Source: Falsochrobactrum shanghaiense
GTDB lineage: Bacteria; Pseudomonadota; Alphaproteobacteria; Rhizobiales; Rhizobiaceae
Length of the DNA: 64,000 nucleotides
Direction: 5' to 3'
Assembly: GCF_003149535.1 (NCBI RefSeq)
Contig: NZ_QGDB01000005.1
Span: 248,001 to 312,000 of the forward strand
In this document: piece by piece, positions 54,883 to 64,000 of the stretch
How positions within the stretch are numbered: the stretch's first letter is position 1
Layout: each line of letters begins with the position of its first letter
Translations under genes and position numbers: made by a program
The notes under the pieces: generated by a model
What the model saw: only the letters and a program-made list of their open reading frames with translations
Databases searched by the model: none
Told to the model about the DNA's origin: nothing

Positions 54883-55230
54883 TCAGTCGATTGCAGCGAT
54901 GACGATGACTTCGACCTTGTAGTCCGGCGTTGCGAGCTTGGCTTCGCCTGTAGCGCGCGCAGGCGTGTTGGCAGGATCGACCCATGCATCCCAGACGGCG
55001 TTCATTTCGGCAAAGTCATTCATATCGGCGAGCCAGATCGTGGCCTGCAAGATCCTGGACTTGTCGGAACCCGAAGCCACAAGCAGGCGCTCGACTTCTG
55101 CCAGTGCGGCCTTGGTCTGCTCGGCCACGCTGACGCCAGCCTTTCCGACCTGTCCGGCGAGATAGACAGTATTGCCATGGATTACCGCCTGGCTCATGCG
55201 CGGACCGACTTCTATACGGCGAATGCTCAT
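54883..55230 (-). CDS. RidA-family protein (enamine/imine deaminase)
   Basis: 115 residues, the usual size of the YjgF/YER057c/UK114 family. Signature pieces are HGNTVYLAGQVGK, IWLADMNDFAEMNAVWDAW and PARATGEAKLATPDYKVEV; the active-site Arg is in PARATGE. The trimeric enzyme releases ammonia from reactive 2-aminoacrylate and related imines, which PLP enzymes such as those encoded in this window generate. No operon partner. Confidence 0.9.
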   Translation of the reverse strand: MSIRRIEVGPRMSQAVIHGNTVYLAGQVGKAGVSVAEQTKAALAEVERLLVASGSDKSRILQATIWLADMNDFAEMNAVWDAWVDPANTPARATGEAKLATPDYKVEVIVIAAID

Positions 55231-55350
55231 TGTGAACTCCTCTCAAAATGCAGCGTGGATAAATCGCTGCGCAAACAATGCGCATTCTTATGAAAGGCTC
55301 CGCCTGCTTTTGCAATGGCCGCTGCCTCATATTCACCCATATCAGCGGCA

Positions 55351-55379
55351 TTGACTCTTCCCGGACCTCCACCTATAAG
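55351..55379 (+). promoter_or_regulatory. Candidate housekeeping promoter of rpmH-rnpA-yidC
   Basis: TTGACT (55351-55356), 17 nt, TATAAG (55374-55379). It is close to consensus and gives a leader of about 120 nt before rpmH. Confidence 0.75.
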
Positions 55380-55504
55380 CCGCACCACGTTCGTTTATTG
55401 CGGCGGCGGATGGGTATCTGTCCGCAATCTGCAAATTGCATGACGGACCAGCTCCTGTTCAATAGACAGAACCAAGAAGGACCGCACACCGCGGTATTAA
55501 ATAA

Positions 55505-55639
55505 ATGAAGCGCACATATCAGCCATCCAAAATCGTTCGCAAGCGTCGCCACGGTTTCCGTGCACGCATGGCAACCACCGGCGGTCGCAAGGTTCTTGCC
55601 GCTCGTCGTGCACGCGGCCGCAAGCGGCTTTCCGCTTGA
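55505..55639 (+). CDS. rpmH: 50S ribosomal protein L34
   Basis: 44 residues: [18 protein letters not shown], then [26 protein letters not shown], a complete and typical L34 sequence. It is the first gene of the conserved rpmH-rnpA-yidC block. Confidence 0.98.
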   Translation: MKRTYQPSKIVRKRRHGFRARMATTGGRKVLAARRARGRKRLSA

Positions 55640-55674
55640 TTTTCCCGCGCGTCATGCGCGGTGAGCAAAAAGTG

Positions 55675-56097
55675 ATGCAGAAAAAACAAATACTCCGCCT
55701 TCGCAAGAGAGCGGAGTTTTTGGCTGTAAGGAATGGTGAAAAACGACGCGGCCCGCTGTTTCTTCTGGAGGTCCGGCAACGGCCCGAAGAAGAATCGCAA
55801 CTGGCCAAAATTGGCGAAAAGCCACGCGTGGGCTTCACCGTCACTAAAAAAAATGGCAATGCAGTGATACGAAATCGTATCCGCCGCAGATTGAAAGAAG
55901 CGGTTCGCTGCCACGCAGGGCGTGACATGGCGTCATCGACCGACTATGTGATCGTGGCGCGCGAACAGGCACTCACTGCGCCCTTTACGCAACTCGCCGA
56001 AGAGATTTCCCGACGCATCAGCGGGAAAGACAAGCGGCGGGGCGAAAGGAAACGCCAAACGGAAAGACCGGAATCAGGACCCGTCAATGGAAAATAA
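55675..56097 (+). CDS. rnpA: Ribonuclease P protein component
   Basis: 140 residues. [19 protein letters not shown] at the N-terminus, [26 protein letters not shown] with the RNR motif, and [11 protein letters not shown] fit RnpA. It assists the RNase P RNA in 5' tRNA processing. Start ATG 55675 (GTG 55672 possible). The last 11 nt overlap yidC, so translation is coupled. The C-terminus is unusually basic and long ([17 protein letters not shown]). Confidence 0.93.
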   Translation: MQKKQILRLRKRAEFLAVRNGEKRRGPLFLLEVRQRPEEESQLAKIGEKPRVGFTVTKKNGNAVIRNRIRRRLKEAVRCHAGRDMASSTDYVIVAREQALTAPFTQLAEEISRRISGKDKRRGERKRQTERPESGPVNGK

Positions 56098-57904
56098 TCG
56101 CAACTTCTTCATCACCATTGCCCTGTCCATCCTCATATTGACGCTGTGGCAAGTATTCTATCTGGGTCCGAAAACCGAAGCCCAGCGCGAGCAGGCACGC
56201 ATCGAGGAACAGCAGAGCCAGTCGACAGCCGCACAAACCGGCACGCAAGGCGACACGCCGCAATTGCCCGCCGCATCCGGCTCCATTCCGGGGCAGAGCG
56301 ATAGCGTCCCTGCCGGCGGCACGCTTACACGCGAAGCGGCAGCCGCACAGTCGCAGCGAATTCAGATCGACACGCCATCGCTGCGCGGCTCGATCAATCT
56401 GACCGGCGCGCGCTTCGATGATCTTTACCTCAAGAAATATCACGAAACCGTCGATGATAGTTCGCCGAATATTGAACTTCTCGCACCCTCGTCGCTTAGG
56501 CAGGGCTATTTCGTTGAACTCGGCTTTACCGGCAACGATACCACCGGAGAAGTTCCTGGTCCCAATACCGTCTGGACGGTCGAAGGCAATGACAGGCTCA
56601 CCCCCTCGACCCCGGTTACACTGACCTTCACCAATGATCGCGGCATTACGTTCAAGCGCATTATTGCGGTCGATGACGCTTATATGTTCACGGTCGATGA
56701 TACGATCACCAATAATGCAGACGTGCCGGTTTCGCTTGCTTCTTATGGCCGCGTGACGCGCTTCAACCAGCCCGAACATGCCAGCGCCACCTATGTTCTG
56801 CATGAAGGCCTGATTGGCGTCATGGGTCAGGACGGCTTGCAGGAAATCAAATATTCCAAGGTTGAGGACGACAAGGATATTTCCTTCAAGGACGTGACGG
56901 GCGGCTGGCTCGGCATCACCGATAAATATTGGGCAGCAACGCTTATTCCACCACAAAATGAGCAATTCACCGCCCGGTTCTCACATTTTACCAATGAACG
57001 TCCGCGCTATCAGTCGGATTTCCTCAGCGCCCCCATTACGGTCGCCCCCGGACAGGACCAGTCCCTGCAAAATCACGTCTTTGCGGGCGCGAAAGTCGTA
57101 TCCGACATCAAGAACTACGAAGAGAAGCTTGGTATCAAGAATTTTGAACTGCTGATCGACTGGGGCTGGTTCTACTTCATCACCAAGCCGATGTTCTACC
57201 TCATCGACTGGATCTACAAATTCTCCGGCAATTTCGGCGTGGCCATTCTGGTCGTCACCGTCCTGCTCAAGGGCCTCTTCTTCCCGCTCGCCAACAAGTC
57301 CTACAAGTCCATGGCGCGTATGAAGCTTGTGCAGCCCAAGATGACGGAAATCCGCGAGAAATATGCCGATGACAAGATGAAGCAGCAGCAGGCCATGATG
57401 GAGCTGTACAAGCAGGAAAAGATCAATCCGCTTGCAGGCTGCTGGCCCGTTCTGGTGCAGATTCCGGTCTTCTTCGCGCTCTACAAGGTCCTCTATGTCA
57501 CCATCGAAATGCGCCACGCGCCTTTCTTTGGCTGGATTCATGACCTTGCAGCACCCGATCCGACCTCGATCTTCAACCTGTTCGGCCTGCTTCCCTTTGC
57601 CGTTCCGGCATTCCTGATGATTGGCGTCTGGCCGCTCATCATGGGTATCACCATGTTCCTGCAAATGCGCATGAACCCGACCCCGCCGGACCCGACGCAG
57701 GCGATGATCTTCACCTGGATGCCCATCATCTTCACCTTCATGCTGGCTTCGTTCCCGGCTGGTCTGGTGATCTACTGGGCATGGAACAATACGCTCTCGA
57801 TCCTCCAGCAAGGCTTCATCATGAAGCGTCAGGGGGTCAAGATCGAACTTTGGGACAATCTGAGGGATCTGTTCAGACGAAAACCCAAAGAAGCCAAAAA
57901 ATAA
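56087..57904 (+). CDS. yidC: Membrane protein insertase
   Basis: 605 residues. The N-terminal helix [23 protein letters not shown] is followed by a Gln/Ala-rich linker and a large periplasmic domain (residues about 85-350), then the conserved core: [71 protein letters not shown] and [27 protein letters not shown]. It inserts inner-membrane proteins alone or with SecYEG. A strong terminator follows. Confidence 0.97.
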   Translation: MENNRNFFITIALSILILTLWQVFYLGPKTEAQREQARIEEQQSQSTAAQTGTQGDTPQLPAASGSIPGQSDSVPAGGTLTREAAAAQSQRIQIDTPSLRGSINLTGARFDDLYLKKYHETVDDSSPNIELLAPSSLRQGYFVELGFTGNDTTGEVPGPNTVWTVEGNDRLTPSTPVTLTFTNDRGITFKRIIAVDDAYMFTVDDTITNNADVPVSLASYGRVTRFNQPEHASATYVLHEGLIGVMGQDGLQEIKYSKVEDDKDISFKDVTGGWLGITDKYWAATLIPPQNEQFTARFSHFTNERPRYQSDFLSAPITVAPGQDQSLQNHVFAGAKVVSDIKNYEEKLGIKNFELLIDWGWFYFITKPMFYLIDWIYKFSGNFGVAILVVTVLLKGLFFPLANKSYKSMARMKLVQPKMTEIREKYADDKMKQQQAMMELYKQEKINPLAGCWPVLVQIPVFFALYKVLYVTIEMRHAPFFGWIHDLAAPDPTSIFNLFGLLPFAVPAFLMIGVWPLIMGITMFLQMRMNPTPPDPTQAMIFTWMPIIFTFMLASFPAGLVIYWAWNNTLSILQQGFIMKRQGVKIELWDNLRDLFRRKPKEAKK

Positions 57905-57914
57905 ACAAAAAGAC

Positions 57915-57948
57915 CCTGCCCAAGTTGCTACTTCGGCAGGTTTTTTTT
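57915..57948 (+). terminator. Terminator after yidC
   Basis: CCTGCC / GGCAGG arms (57915-57920, 57935-57940) with a TTTTTTTT run. Confidence 0.85.
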
Positions 57949-57974
57949 AGAACTTTCAGTGCACGCGGTTGACA

Positions 57975-58718
57975 ATGCCCCGCTTAACATTGATGCGTCA
58001 TTGCAGCGACAAGACCGATACCGACAGGAACAGCACATTGAGCGAGCAGGACGAAAAACAGGCAGCACATGCCGCTTTGATCGAAGAGGGACGGCTGCTT
58101 TTTGCAAAATCGTGGATTTTCATCCGCGGCGTGCCCTCGATGAAATTCCTGCCGCCCGAAGGCCCGGTGGAGATCGCCTTTGCCGGTCGCTCCAATGTGG
58201 GCAAATCCTCGCTGATCAACGCGCTCGTCGGCAAAAAGGGCCTTGCCCGCACATCCAACACGCCCGGTCGTACGCAGGAACTCAATTATTTCGTCCCCGA
58301 TGGCTATTCGGGGGAGAAGGGCGATCTGCCACCGCTGGCCCTTGTCGATATGCCCGGTTATGGTTTCGCCGAAGCCCCAAAAGCCCAGGTCGATGCGTGG
58401 ACGCGGCTGGTTTTTGATTATCTGCGCGGCCGCACCACACTCAAGCGCGTTTACGTGCTGATTGATTCCCGCCACGGCATCAAGAAGAACGATGCCGAGG
58501 TTCTGGACCTTCTCGACAAGGCGGCGGTTTCCTATCAGATCGTGCTCACCAAGATCGACAAGATCAAGGCTGCGGGCGTTCCGCGCTTGATGGAAGATAC
58601 AAAAAAGCTGATCGCAAAACGCCCCGCAGCCTTCCCCCAGCTTATTGCAACCTCTTCGGAAAAGCTTGAGGGCCTTGACGAATTGCGGGCAGCCATTGCA
58701 CTTGTCGCCAAAGAATAG
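57975..58718 (+). CDS. engB: Ribosome-biogenesis GTP-binding protein EngB/YihA
   Basis: 247 residues. G1 [17 protein letters not shown]3 DMPGYG, G4 TKIDK; the region between GRTQELNYF and [12 protein letters not shown] is typical EngB. The GTPase assists 50S subunit assembly. Start ATG 57975 gives 47 residues before the FAKSWIF family start; TTG 58038 with AGGAACAG upstream is a plausible alternative. It is one of the conserved yidC-engB-argB set. Confidence 0.92.
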   Translation: MPRLTLMRHCSDKTDTDRNSTLSEQDEKQAAHAALIEEGRLLFAKSWIFIRGVPSMKFLPPEGPVEIAFAGRSNVGKSSLINALVGKKGLARTSNTPGRTQELNYFVPDGYSGEKGDLPPLALVDMPGYGFAEAPKAQVDAWTRLVFDYLRGRTTLKRVYVLIDSRHGIKKNDAEVLDLLDKAAVSYQIVLTKIDKIKAAGVPRLMEDTKKLIAKRPAAFPQLIATSSEKLEGLDELRAAIALVAKE

Positions 58719-58802
58719 TTACCCTGCAAATACAGTTTCGCAACGCGCGAGCTGCTCTGATGAACCCTGCCCTATGCCCTGTCGCCAGCCATGGAGCCTG
58801 CG

Positions 58803-59693
58803 ATGACCAATCTTGATAACCCCGAAATGCAAGCCCGCCTTCTCTCTGCGGCCCTGCCCTACATGCAGCGCTACGAGAACAAGAATGTCGTCGTGAAATA
58901 TGGCGGCCATGCCATGGGCAACCCCGAACTGGGCAAGGCTTTTGCGCGCGACATCGCGCTGCTCAAGCAATCAGGTATCAACCCGATCGTCGTTCATGGC
59001 GGCGGGCCGCAGATTCAGGCCATGCTGACCAAGCTCGGTATCGAATCACGCTTCGAAGGCGGTCTGCGCGTTACCGACGAGAAGACGGTCGAAGTGGTGG
59101 AAATGGTTCTGGCTGGCTCCATCAACAAAGAGATCGTCGCCCTCATCAACGCGGAAGGCGAATGGGCCATCGGCCTGTGCGGCAAGGACGGCAATCTGGT
59201 CTTTGCCCGCAAGGCCCACAAGACCATTATTGATCCCGATTCCAGCATCGAGAAAGTGCTGGATCTGGGCTTTGTCGGTGAACCTGCCGAAGTGGACCGC
59301 ACATTGCTCGACCTGCTGGCGCGTTCAGAAATGATCCCCGTGATTGCGCCGGTCGCGCCGGGCCGCGACGGACATACCTATAATATCAATGCCGATACTT
59401 TTGCAGGCGCGATTGCAGGGGCGCTGGCCGCAACCCGCCTTCTCTTCCTCACCGACGTACCGGGTGTGCTCGACAAGGATAAAAACCTCATCAAGGAACT
59501 GTCCGTCGCCGATGCGCAGGCGCTTATCAGGGATGGCACGATTTCCGGCGGCATGATCCCGAAAGTCGAAACCTGCATCGATGCGATCCGGCGCGGCGTC
59601 GAGGGTGTTGTCATCCTCAATGGCAAGACCCCGCATTCCGTCTTGCTTGAACTTTTCACCGAACATGGTGCCGGCACACTAATTGTGCCGTAA
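58803..59693 (+). CDS. argB: Acetylglutamate kinase
   Basis: 296 residues of the amino-acid kinase fold. [21 protein letters not shown] and [16 protein letters not shown] form the ATP/substrate glycine-rich loops; [13 protein letters not shown] and [18 protein letters not shown] are diagnostic of ArgB. It phosphorylates N-acetylglutamate, the second step of arginine synthesis. Start ATG 58803 with GGAG 6 nt upstream (ATG 58791 is in frame). The hairpin GCCGCC / GGCGGC plus TTTTT follows. Confidence 0.96.
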   Translation: MTNLDNPEMQARLLSAALPYMQRYENKNVVVKYGGHAMGNPELGKAFARDIALLKQSGINPIVVHGGGPQIQAMLTKLGIESRFEGGLRVTDEKTVEVVEMVLAGSINKEIVALINAEGEWAIGLCGKDGNLVFARKAHKTIIDPDSSIEKVLDLGFVGEPAEVDRTLLDLLARSEMIPVIAPVAPGRDGHTYNINADTFAGAIAGALAATRLLFLTDVPGVLDKDKNLIKELSVADAQALIRDGTISGGMIPKVETCIDAIRRGVEGVVILNGKTPHSVLLELFTEHGAGTLIVP

Positions 59694-59722
59694 GATATAA
59701 AATTACGCTTATCGTAACTATC

Positions 59723-59743
59723 GCCGCCTCCGGGCGGCTTTTT
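59723..59743 (+). terminator. Terminator after argB
   Basis: Six-bp G+C stem GCCGCC-TCCG-GGCGGC (59723-59738) followed by TTTTT. Confidence 0.75.
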
Positions 59744-59783
59744 CCTGCCTCGCCTTCTTCCCTCCTTTATGGCATAAGGGCTT

Positions 59784-60488
59784 ATGACTGAAAAACCTGA
59801 TGCACCGGCCTTTACCCATGTCACCGACTGGGTGTTCGATCTCGACAATACGCTTTACCCACACGCTACCGATCTGTTTTCGCAGATCGATGTGCGTATG
59901 ACCAATTATGTGGAGACCTTGCTCAAGCTGCCGCGCGAGGAAGCGCGCAAGGTGCAGAAGCAATTCTATCTTGAATATGGCACGACATTGAAGGGCCTGA
60001 TGGAGTGCTATAAGATCGATCCCGACGATTTTCTGCAAAAAGTCCATGACATCGATTACACATGGCTGAAGCCTGATCCGGCACTGGGCGAAGCGATCAG
60101 GGCGTTGCCGGGCCGTAGATTCATCTTCACCAATGGCGACCGGGGCCACGCTGAACGCGCCGCGCGCCAATTGGGCATTCTCGATAATTTCGACGATATT
60201 TTCGATATTGTCGCAGCCGGCCTCACCCCCAAGCCCGAGCGTGCCACCTATGACCGCTTCCTCAACGCATTCGGCGTTGACGCAACCAGGGCCGCCATGT
60301 TCGAGGATCTGGCACGCAATCTGGTTGTCCCCAAGACGCTGGGCATGAAGACCGTATTGGTCGTGCCGAACAATTTTGAGCCAACTTTTTCCGAAATATG
60401 GGAAAGCGATCCGGAATTCACCGATCAGGTGGATTACGTGACGGATAGTCTTACCCATTTTCTGGAAAAAATTATTGCAGCAAGATAG
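59784..60488 (+). CDS. HAD-family pyrimidine 5'-nucleotidase
   Basis: 234 residues. Motif I WVFDLDNTLYPH, motif II FTNGDRGHAERAARQLG, motif III LTPKPERATYDRFL and motif IV MFEDLARNL match the SDT1/YjjG-like pyrimidine 5'-nucleotidase group. It dephosphorylates nucleoside or small phosphates in the cytoplasm. Conserved neighbour of argB in Rhizobiales by my recollection. A family-2 repeat follows 70 bp downstream. Confidence 0.87.
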   Translation: MTEKPDAPAFTHVTDWVFDLDNTLYPHATDLFSQIDVRMTNYVETLLKLPREEARKVQKQFYLEYGTTLKGLMECYKIDPDDFLQKVHDIDYTWLKPDPALGEAIRALPGRRFIFTNGDRGHAERAARQLGILDNFDDIFDIVAAGLTPKPERATYDRFLNAFGVDATRAAMFEDLARNLVVPKTLGMKTVLVVPNNFEPTFSEIWESDPEFTDQVDYVTDSLTHFLEKIIAAR

Positions 60489-60560
60489 ACAATTTACCGG
60501 CCTTGAAAAACGCATCGATAAGGCGGCGCACCGCCTTATCGGCTATCTGCCTGCGGCTTT

Positions 60561-60616
60561 CTAAAGCGTGTCGTTATCCCGAAACCGGTTCCCACTTTCG
60601 GGCGACATGCTTTAAA
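60561..60616 (-). repeat. Dispersed intergenic repeat, family 2 (inverted copy)
   Basis: CTAAAGCGTGTCGTTATCCC, GAAACCGGTTCCCACTTTCG and GGCGACATGCTTTAAAG: the reverse complement of the copy at 53629, itself an imperfect palindrome (AAAGC-N-TGTCG / CGACA-N-GCTTT). Confidence 0.8.
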
Positions 60617-61451
60617 GCTTATAGAAGCGCTTGATCTCCGCCCACGCCTCTTCGGCTGTCTCGACGAAGGTCAGAAGCTCAATATCGGTTGGCGAAATCG
60701 TGCCTTGTTCTGCAAGGAATTCAATATTGATAGCCTTGCTCCAGAACTCCTTACCAAACAGGATCAGCGGCATGCGTTCCATGCGATCCGTCTGGATGAG
60801 CGTCATGGCTTCAAAAAGCTCGTCCATCGTGCCAAACCCGCCCGGAAAGACGCACAGAGCCTTGGCGCGCATGAGAAAATGCATCTTGCGCAAAGCGAAA
60901 TAGTGAAAATTAAAGCACAAATCCGGCGTGACATATTCATTGGGTGCCTGTTCATGCGGCAATACGATATTGAGGCCGATAGTGGGCGCGCCGACATCGG
61001 CAGCACCGCGATTGCCCGCCTCCATCACGCCCGGACCGCCGCCCGTCACGATGATGAATTCGCGATAATAGGTGGTAGCGGAATATTCCGAGCAGATGCG
61101 GGCAAACCGGCGCGCTTCTTCATAATAGCGTGCATTGGCTTCGAGATTCTTTTTCTGCACTTCATTCTTCGCAGCCCAGGCTTCGCCGCCCGGTTCGGGA
61201 ATGCGCGCGCCGCCAAACATCACCACGGTCGAACGAATGCCGCGATCGGCAAGGATCAATTCCGGCTTGAGCAGCTCAAGCTGCAAACGCACCGCGCGCA
61301 AATCGCGTCGCGTCATGAAGTCGTCATCGATAAAGGCAAGACGATAGGCGGGAGCCTCCGTCTGGGGCGTCTGCGGCACAGTTTTGGCCTGTTTGACAGC
61401 TTCCTCGGAATGCGGGAAAGGCGTCCAGCCAGACTTCTCCATCGGATTCAT
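60612..61451 (-). CDS. LOG-family Rossmann protein (TIGR00730-like)
   Basis: 279 residues. The family motif PGGFGTMDELFE (PGGxGTxxE) and the nucleotide site VTGGGPGVMEAGNRGA are intact. Members hydrolyse nucleoside 5'-monophosphates to release the base (cytokinin-activating LOG in plants). The first 65 residues are a polar leader not found in short LOG proteins. It is divergent from dapD. Start ATG 61451; ATG 61442 is in frame. Confidence 0.88.
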   Translation of the reverse strand: MNPMEKSGWTPFPHSEEAVKQAKTVPQTPQTEAPAYRLAFIDDDFMTRRDLRAVRLQLELLKPELILADRGIRSTVVMFGGARIPEPGGEAWAAKNEVQKKNLEANARYYEEARRFARICSEYSATTYYREFIIVTGGGPGVMEAGNRGAADVGAPTIGLNIVLPHEQAPNEYVTPDLCFNFHYFALRKMHFLMRAKALCVFPGGFGTMDELFEAMTLIQTDRMERMPLILFGKEFWSKAINIEFLAEQGTISPTDIELLTFVETAEEAWAEIKRFYKL

Positions 61452-61530
61452 GCTCTATTCTGCTCCTTAAAACAAAAGGTTGGAGCGCCATTCTGATTCA
61501 ATCGAAACGCGCTCTGATCGTCATCCATCT

Positions 61531-61560
61531 TTGCTTTAGCACGAATTGGGGCGTTATAAT
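61531..61560 (+). promoter_or_regulatory. Candidate promoter of dapD
   Basis: TTGCTT (61531-61536), 18 nt, TATAAT (61555-61560). Perfect -10, moderate -35; leader of about 130 nt. Confidence 0.5.
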
Positions 61561-61697
61561 CTTAATCTGCATCGAATTCATCCATGCATCGAGGCAGCAT
61601 CCGCATTGACCCTCACAGTGCCTTCGCTTAATCACTTCCCTGACCGCTGCCCCGGCAAGGCGGCAGCTTTTACCCGCCATTTCATGGAGACTGTTAT

Positions 61698-62552
61698 ATG
61701 ACCCGGCCAGACTTCGCCTCTCTTGAAAAGACCATCGACAAGGCCTTTGACGAGCGCGATGGCATCAACACAGCCACCCGCGGCGAAATCCGCGATGCTG
61801 TGGAGCAATCGCTGCTTTTGCTTGATCGCGGTGAGGCCCGTGTTGCAGAAAAACAGTCGGACGGCAACTGGCACGTCAACCAATGGCTCAAAAAAGCCGT
61901 CCTGCTCTCCTTCCGCCTGAACCCCATGGAAGTCATCAAGGGCGGCCCCGGCCAGTCCTCGTGGTGGGACAAGGTGCCGTCGAAATTCGATGGCTGGACC
62001 GCCAATGAGTTCGAAAAAGCTGGCTTCCGCGCCGTCCCCAACTGCGTCGTGCGCCATTCGGCCTATATCGCTCCCAATGCCATCCTGATGCCGTCCTTCG
62101 TCAATCTCGGCGCTTATGTCGATGAAGGCACCATGGTCGATACCTGGGCCACCGTCGGCTCATGCGCGCAAATCGGCAAGAATGTGCACCTTTCCGGCGG
62201 CGTCGGCATCGGCGGCGTTCTGGAGCCGATGCAGGCCGGTCCGACGATCATCGAAGATAATTGCTTCATCGGCGCACGTTCGGAAGTCGTCGAAGGCTGC
62301 ATCGTTCGGGAAGGCGCGGTGCTCGGCATGGGCGTCTTCATCGGCAAGTCGACCAGGATCGTCGACCGTTCGACCGGTGAAATCTTTTATGGTGAAGTGC
62401 CCGCCTATTCAGTCGTGGTCGCAGGCACCATGCCCGGCAAGCCCTTGCCGAATGGCGAACCCGGCCCGAGCCTTTATTGCGCCGTGATCGTCAAGCGCGT
62501 CGACGAAAAAACCCGTTCCAAGACTTCGATCAACGAATTGCTGCGCGACTGA
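61698..62552 (+). CDS. dapD: Tetrahydrodipicolinate N-succinyltransferase
   Basis: 284 residues. The N-terminal domain ([27 protein letters not shown]) is followed by left-handed beta-helix repeats ([51 protein letters not shown]) typical of DapD. It catalyses the succinyl step of lysine/diaminopimelate synthesis. It is followed by a terminator, so it is a single-gene unit. Confidence 0.97.
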   Translation: MTRPDFASLEKTIDKAFDERDGINTATRGEIRDAVEQSLLLLDRGEARVAEKQSDGNWHVNQWLKKAVLLSFRLNPMEVIKGGPGQSSWWDKVPSKFDGWTANEFEKAGFRAVPNCVVRHSAYIAPNAILMPSFVNLGAYVDEGTMVDTWATVGSCAQIGKNVHLSGGVGIGGVLEPMQAGPTIIEDNCFIGARSEVVEGCIVREGAVLGMGVFIGKSTRIVDRSTGEIFYGEVPAYSVVVAGTMPGKPLPNGEPGPSLYCAVIVKRVDEKTRSKTSINELLRD

Positions 62553-62577
62553 CGCGAAATCATTATTACACGAATAA

Positions 62578-62610
62578 AAAAGGCGAAGCCCGAAAGCTTC
62601 GCCTTTTGTT
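62578..62610 (+). terminator. Terminator after dapD
   Basis: Stem AAAAGGCGAAGC / GCTTCGCCTTTT (62578-62589, 62596-62607), 6-nt loop, T-run. Also usable in reverse for the DUF680 gene at 62630. Confidence 0.9.
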
Positions 62611-62629
62611 TTTAGCCGTTCTACAGAAA

Positions 62630-62857
62630 TTATTTCTGGTAGCTCGATGGCGAAGCATCGCCGAAACGATGAGCGGAGCCATCGCTGTAGCTTTCCTGGC
62701 TGATCGAAGCAGGCGCGGTATAATCGACGCCCTGCGACGCAACCGGAGTGCGGTCGTTTGCATAAAGATTGTCAGGTTCGCCAACATATGGATTTTCAGC
62801 AAAAGCGGCACCGGCACTCAGGGCAACGGCTGCGGCAGCAAGAACAAACTTCTTCAT
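62630..62857 (-). CDS. Small secreted DUF680-type protein (paralogue A)
   Basis: 75 residues: signal peptide MKKFVLAAAAVALSAGAAFA, then NPYVGEPDNLYANDRTPVAS, a Tyr/Ser-rich middle and end RFGDASPSSYQK. The first 37 residues equal those of paralogue B at 63074. Small proteins of this kind are common and function-unknown in Rhizobiales. The frame is open upstream to 62932 but ATG 62857 is chosen for the signal peptide. A structured leader, with GGATGGC / GCCATCC arms, lies upstream. Confidence 0.85.
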   Translation of the reverse strand: MKKFVLAAAAVALSAGAAFAENPYVGEPDNLYANDRTPVASQGVDYTAPASISQESYSDGSAHRFGDASPSSYQK

Positions 62858-63012
62858 TGTATATTCCTTTCTACATCCCCTTTGGATGGCAGCTGGGCTG
62901 ATCTCCGGGGTCCCGGGACAGCAAGCCGCCATCCTCCGGGGAGATTACGTTCAAAAGCCTTGGGGCTTTTCAGAGGTGAGGAAAACTTCGGGAGAACGTC
63001 CCGACGATTTTA

Positions 63013-63067
63013 CCTGAATGCCGGCTCTTCCAATCTGGGATGTGAGCGGAAGAGCCGATCGTTCAGG
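63013..63067 (-). terminator. Nested hairpin downstream of paralogue B
   Basis: Inner arms CGGCTCTTCC / GGAAGAGCCG (63022-63031, 63048-63057), outer arms CCTGAA / TTCAGG. It is 6 nt past the stop of the DUF680 gene at 63074 on the minus strand. Confidence 0.6.
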
Positions 63068-63073
63068 CCATTC

Positions 63074-63298
63074 TTAGTTTTGGTAGCTGGAAGGCGAAGC
63101 ATCACCAAAACGATTGGCCGATCCATCGGTATAACCAGTATCGATCGAAGCAGGCGCAGTATAATCAACGCCCTGCGAGATCACCGCAGTACGGTCGTTT
63201 GCATAAAGATTGTCAGGTTCGCCAACATAAGGATTTTCGGCGAAAGCGGCACCGGCACTCAGGGCAACGGCAGCGGCGGCAAGAACAAACTTTTTCAT
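63074..63298 (-). CDS. Small secreted DUF680-type protein (paralogue B)
   Basis: 74 residues, the same signal peptide and NPYVGEPDNLYANDRT stretch as paralogue A, then TAVISQGVDYTAPASIDTGY and RFGDASPSSYQN. The two genes are tandem, same strand, 216 bp apart, and probably arose by duplication. The RBS is AAGGAGA, 8 nt before ATG. Likely exported; role unknown. Confidence 0.87.
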   Translation of the reverse strand: MKKFVLAAAAVALSAGAAFAENPYVGEPDNLYANDRTAVISQGVDYTAPASIDTGYTDGSANRFGDASPSSYQN

Positions 63299-63760
63299 TT
63301 TCTATCTCCTTGAAGTGTGGAGCGACGTTCGATGCGTCGTTCCCATGCACTTCAAATGGGTGACAATGAGCGAAATTTCCAGTCACGAAAAAGTTTCGTC
63401 GATCACATGTTTGTGCACCCGATTTTATCAGGACTTATCATTATATAAAAAATAAATAAATAAAAACAATATATTAGTCTATGAACTTTAATTCACAAAA
63501 CTGATGTATGTCTGTCATGTTCACTATTAGCAAACAGTCTGTGCAGATTTATTGTATCAATATAGCGAACAATAAAGCCCCGTCGACACCATTAATGCAC
63601 CATTTCCATCTCGCTGCCGGCATGGCTGCGGGTTCACAGCGCAAGCACAATCGTCGTCTTGCTGTCGGAATCTATAGAAAAAACAGGAAAAAAGTGCCGC
63701 TCACGCTCCGGTCCAGAGACGAGAGCTGAAAAGACATGGCCGAAATCGATCTGCCCGGTC
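63299..63760. other. AT-rich gap upstream of the DUF680 pair
   Basis: 462 bp. Near the DUF680 gene a leader hairpin (CACTTCAA with TTGAAGTG arms, about 63312-63355, inner GCGACG / CGTCG) can form. The 63430-63560 stretch is strongly AT-rich. I see no gene; the short open frame at 63508 lacks support. Confidence 0.5.
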
Positions 63761-64000
63761 TCAGTTTCTGGCGACGATCATTGAGCGTCCGGTGATGGCG
63801 ACCCATTGGCCGGCATGGCTTGGCGACTGCATCTTGATATAGCGATAGGAGGTTTTTCCGACCGGCAATATTTCCTCACGCAGATTATCGAGGATGAGAT
63901 CGCCCTGATCTGTACGCACGGTCAATACGACATGCGGTTCGCGCCCCTGCACCATCGTAATCAGAAGCTGCGAAGCGCTCATGCCGCGCGCAATCAGTTG
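63761..64000 (-). CDS. BTLCP-type transglutaminase-like cysteine protease, 5' truncated by window
   Basis: C-terminal 79 residues, open through the right edge. EPHVVLTVRTDQGDLILDNLREEILPVGKTSYRYIKMQSP with the end VAITGR matches the bacterial transglutaminase-like cysteine proteinase (DUF920) family; the His of the triad is in EPHVVLTV and the Asp in LILDNL. The catalytic Cys lies outside the window. Such proteins are usually exported. The product is therefore only partly checkable. Confidence 0.75.
   Translation of the reverse strand, partial: QLIARGMSASQLLITMVQGREPHVVLTVRTDQGDLILDNLREEILPVGKTSYRYIKMQSPSHAGQWVAITGRSMIVARN

Noticed and set aside
63508-63729. 73-codon open frame in the gap upstream of the DUF680 pair
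   Set aside because: No RBS, sharp composition change within the frame and no recognisable domain; it runs from AT-rich spacer into sequence near the protease end.
1-64000. tRNA, rRNA, CRISPR, insertion sequence or prophage content
   Set aside because: No cloverleaf, spaced identical repeats, transposase or integrase frame was found on either strand by reading.

Overview
The window looks like a chromosomal segment of an alphaproteobacterium of the Brucella/Ochrobactrum group (Rhizobiales). Sequence signs are: an Omp25/Omp31-type outer-membrane barrel; an alphaproteobacterial aa3 oxidase subunit IV; a proton transhydrogenase split into three genes (pntAA, pntAB, pntB); a D-aminopeptidase whose catalytic residues fall at the numbers known for the Ochrobactrum enzyme; DUF680-type small secreted proteins; moderately GC-rich coding DNA; and two dispersed intergenic palindromic repeat families. 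The genus is an inference. No insertion sequence, prophage, CRISPR array, tRNA or rRNA was seen. The two end genes (lldD and a BTLCP-type protease) are cut by the window edges.

Layout. 1-10 kb: lactate dehydrogenase, outer-membrane protein, an Lrp-type regulator divergent from alr-dadA (alanine catabolism through D-alanine), an XRE-cupin regulator divergent from an omega-aminotransferase, then an ECF sigma factor with DUF4142 and cupredoxin genes. 9-19 kb: D-amino-acid aminotransferase, a sugar-acid dehydratase plus FAH-type enzyme (likely oxidative pentose breakdown), D-aminopeptidase, DUF72, thiolase and a TPP enzyme. 19-27 kb: LysR regulator divergent from a complete branched-chain-type ABC transporter, then a GMC oxidoreductase. 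26-30 kb: metQ and metNI methionine importer, a VOC protein and a TPR lipoprotein. 31-40 kb: rpsU, a membrane hydrolase, MaoC and HAD enzymes, a SAF-domain dehydrogenase, the pnt operon, oxidase subunit IV and a FeeM-like acyltransferase. 40-48 kb: GGDEF-EAL protein, SDR, gamma-glutamyl hydrolase-like amidotransferase, 2-hydroxyacid dehydrogenase, LacI and MarR regulators and a creatininase-family amidase. 48-55 kb: a zinc-type CobW GTPase with a WD40 partner, esterase, msrPQ, DUF4105 and RidA. 55-64 kb: the conserved block rpmH-rnpA-yidC-engB-argB, a HAD nucleotidase, a LOG-family protein, dapD, two DUF680 paralogues and a protease fragment.

Most of the window is ordinary catabolic, transport and housekeeping content. 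Points that stand out are: a shared GGAAC-N16-CATCCAAT promoter motif before both the ECF sigma gene and the DUF4142 gene; a Zur-box-like site before cobW-WD40; a possible 29-residue membrane peptide whose ribosome binding site lies in a hairpin; a tandem DUF680 pair; and dispersed repeats, one of which makes the alr reading frame look falsely long.
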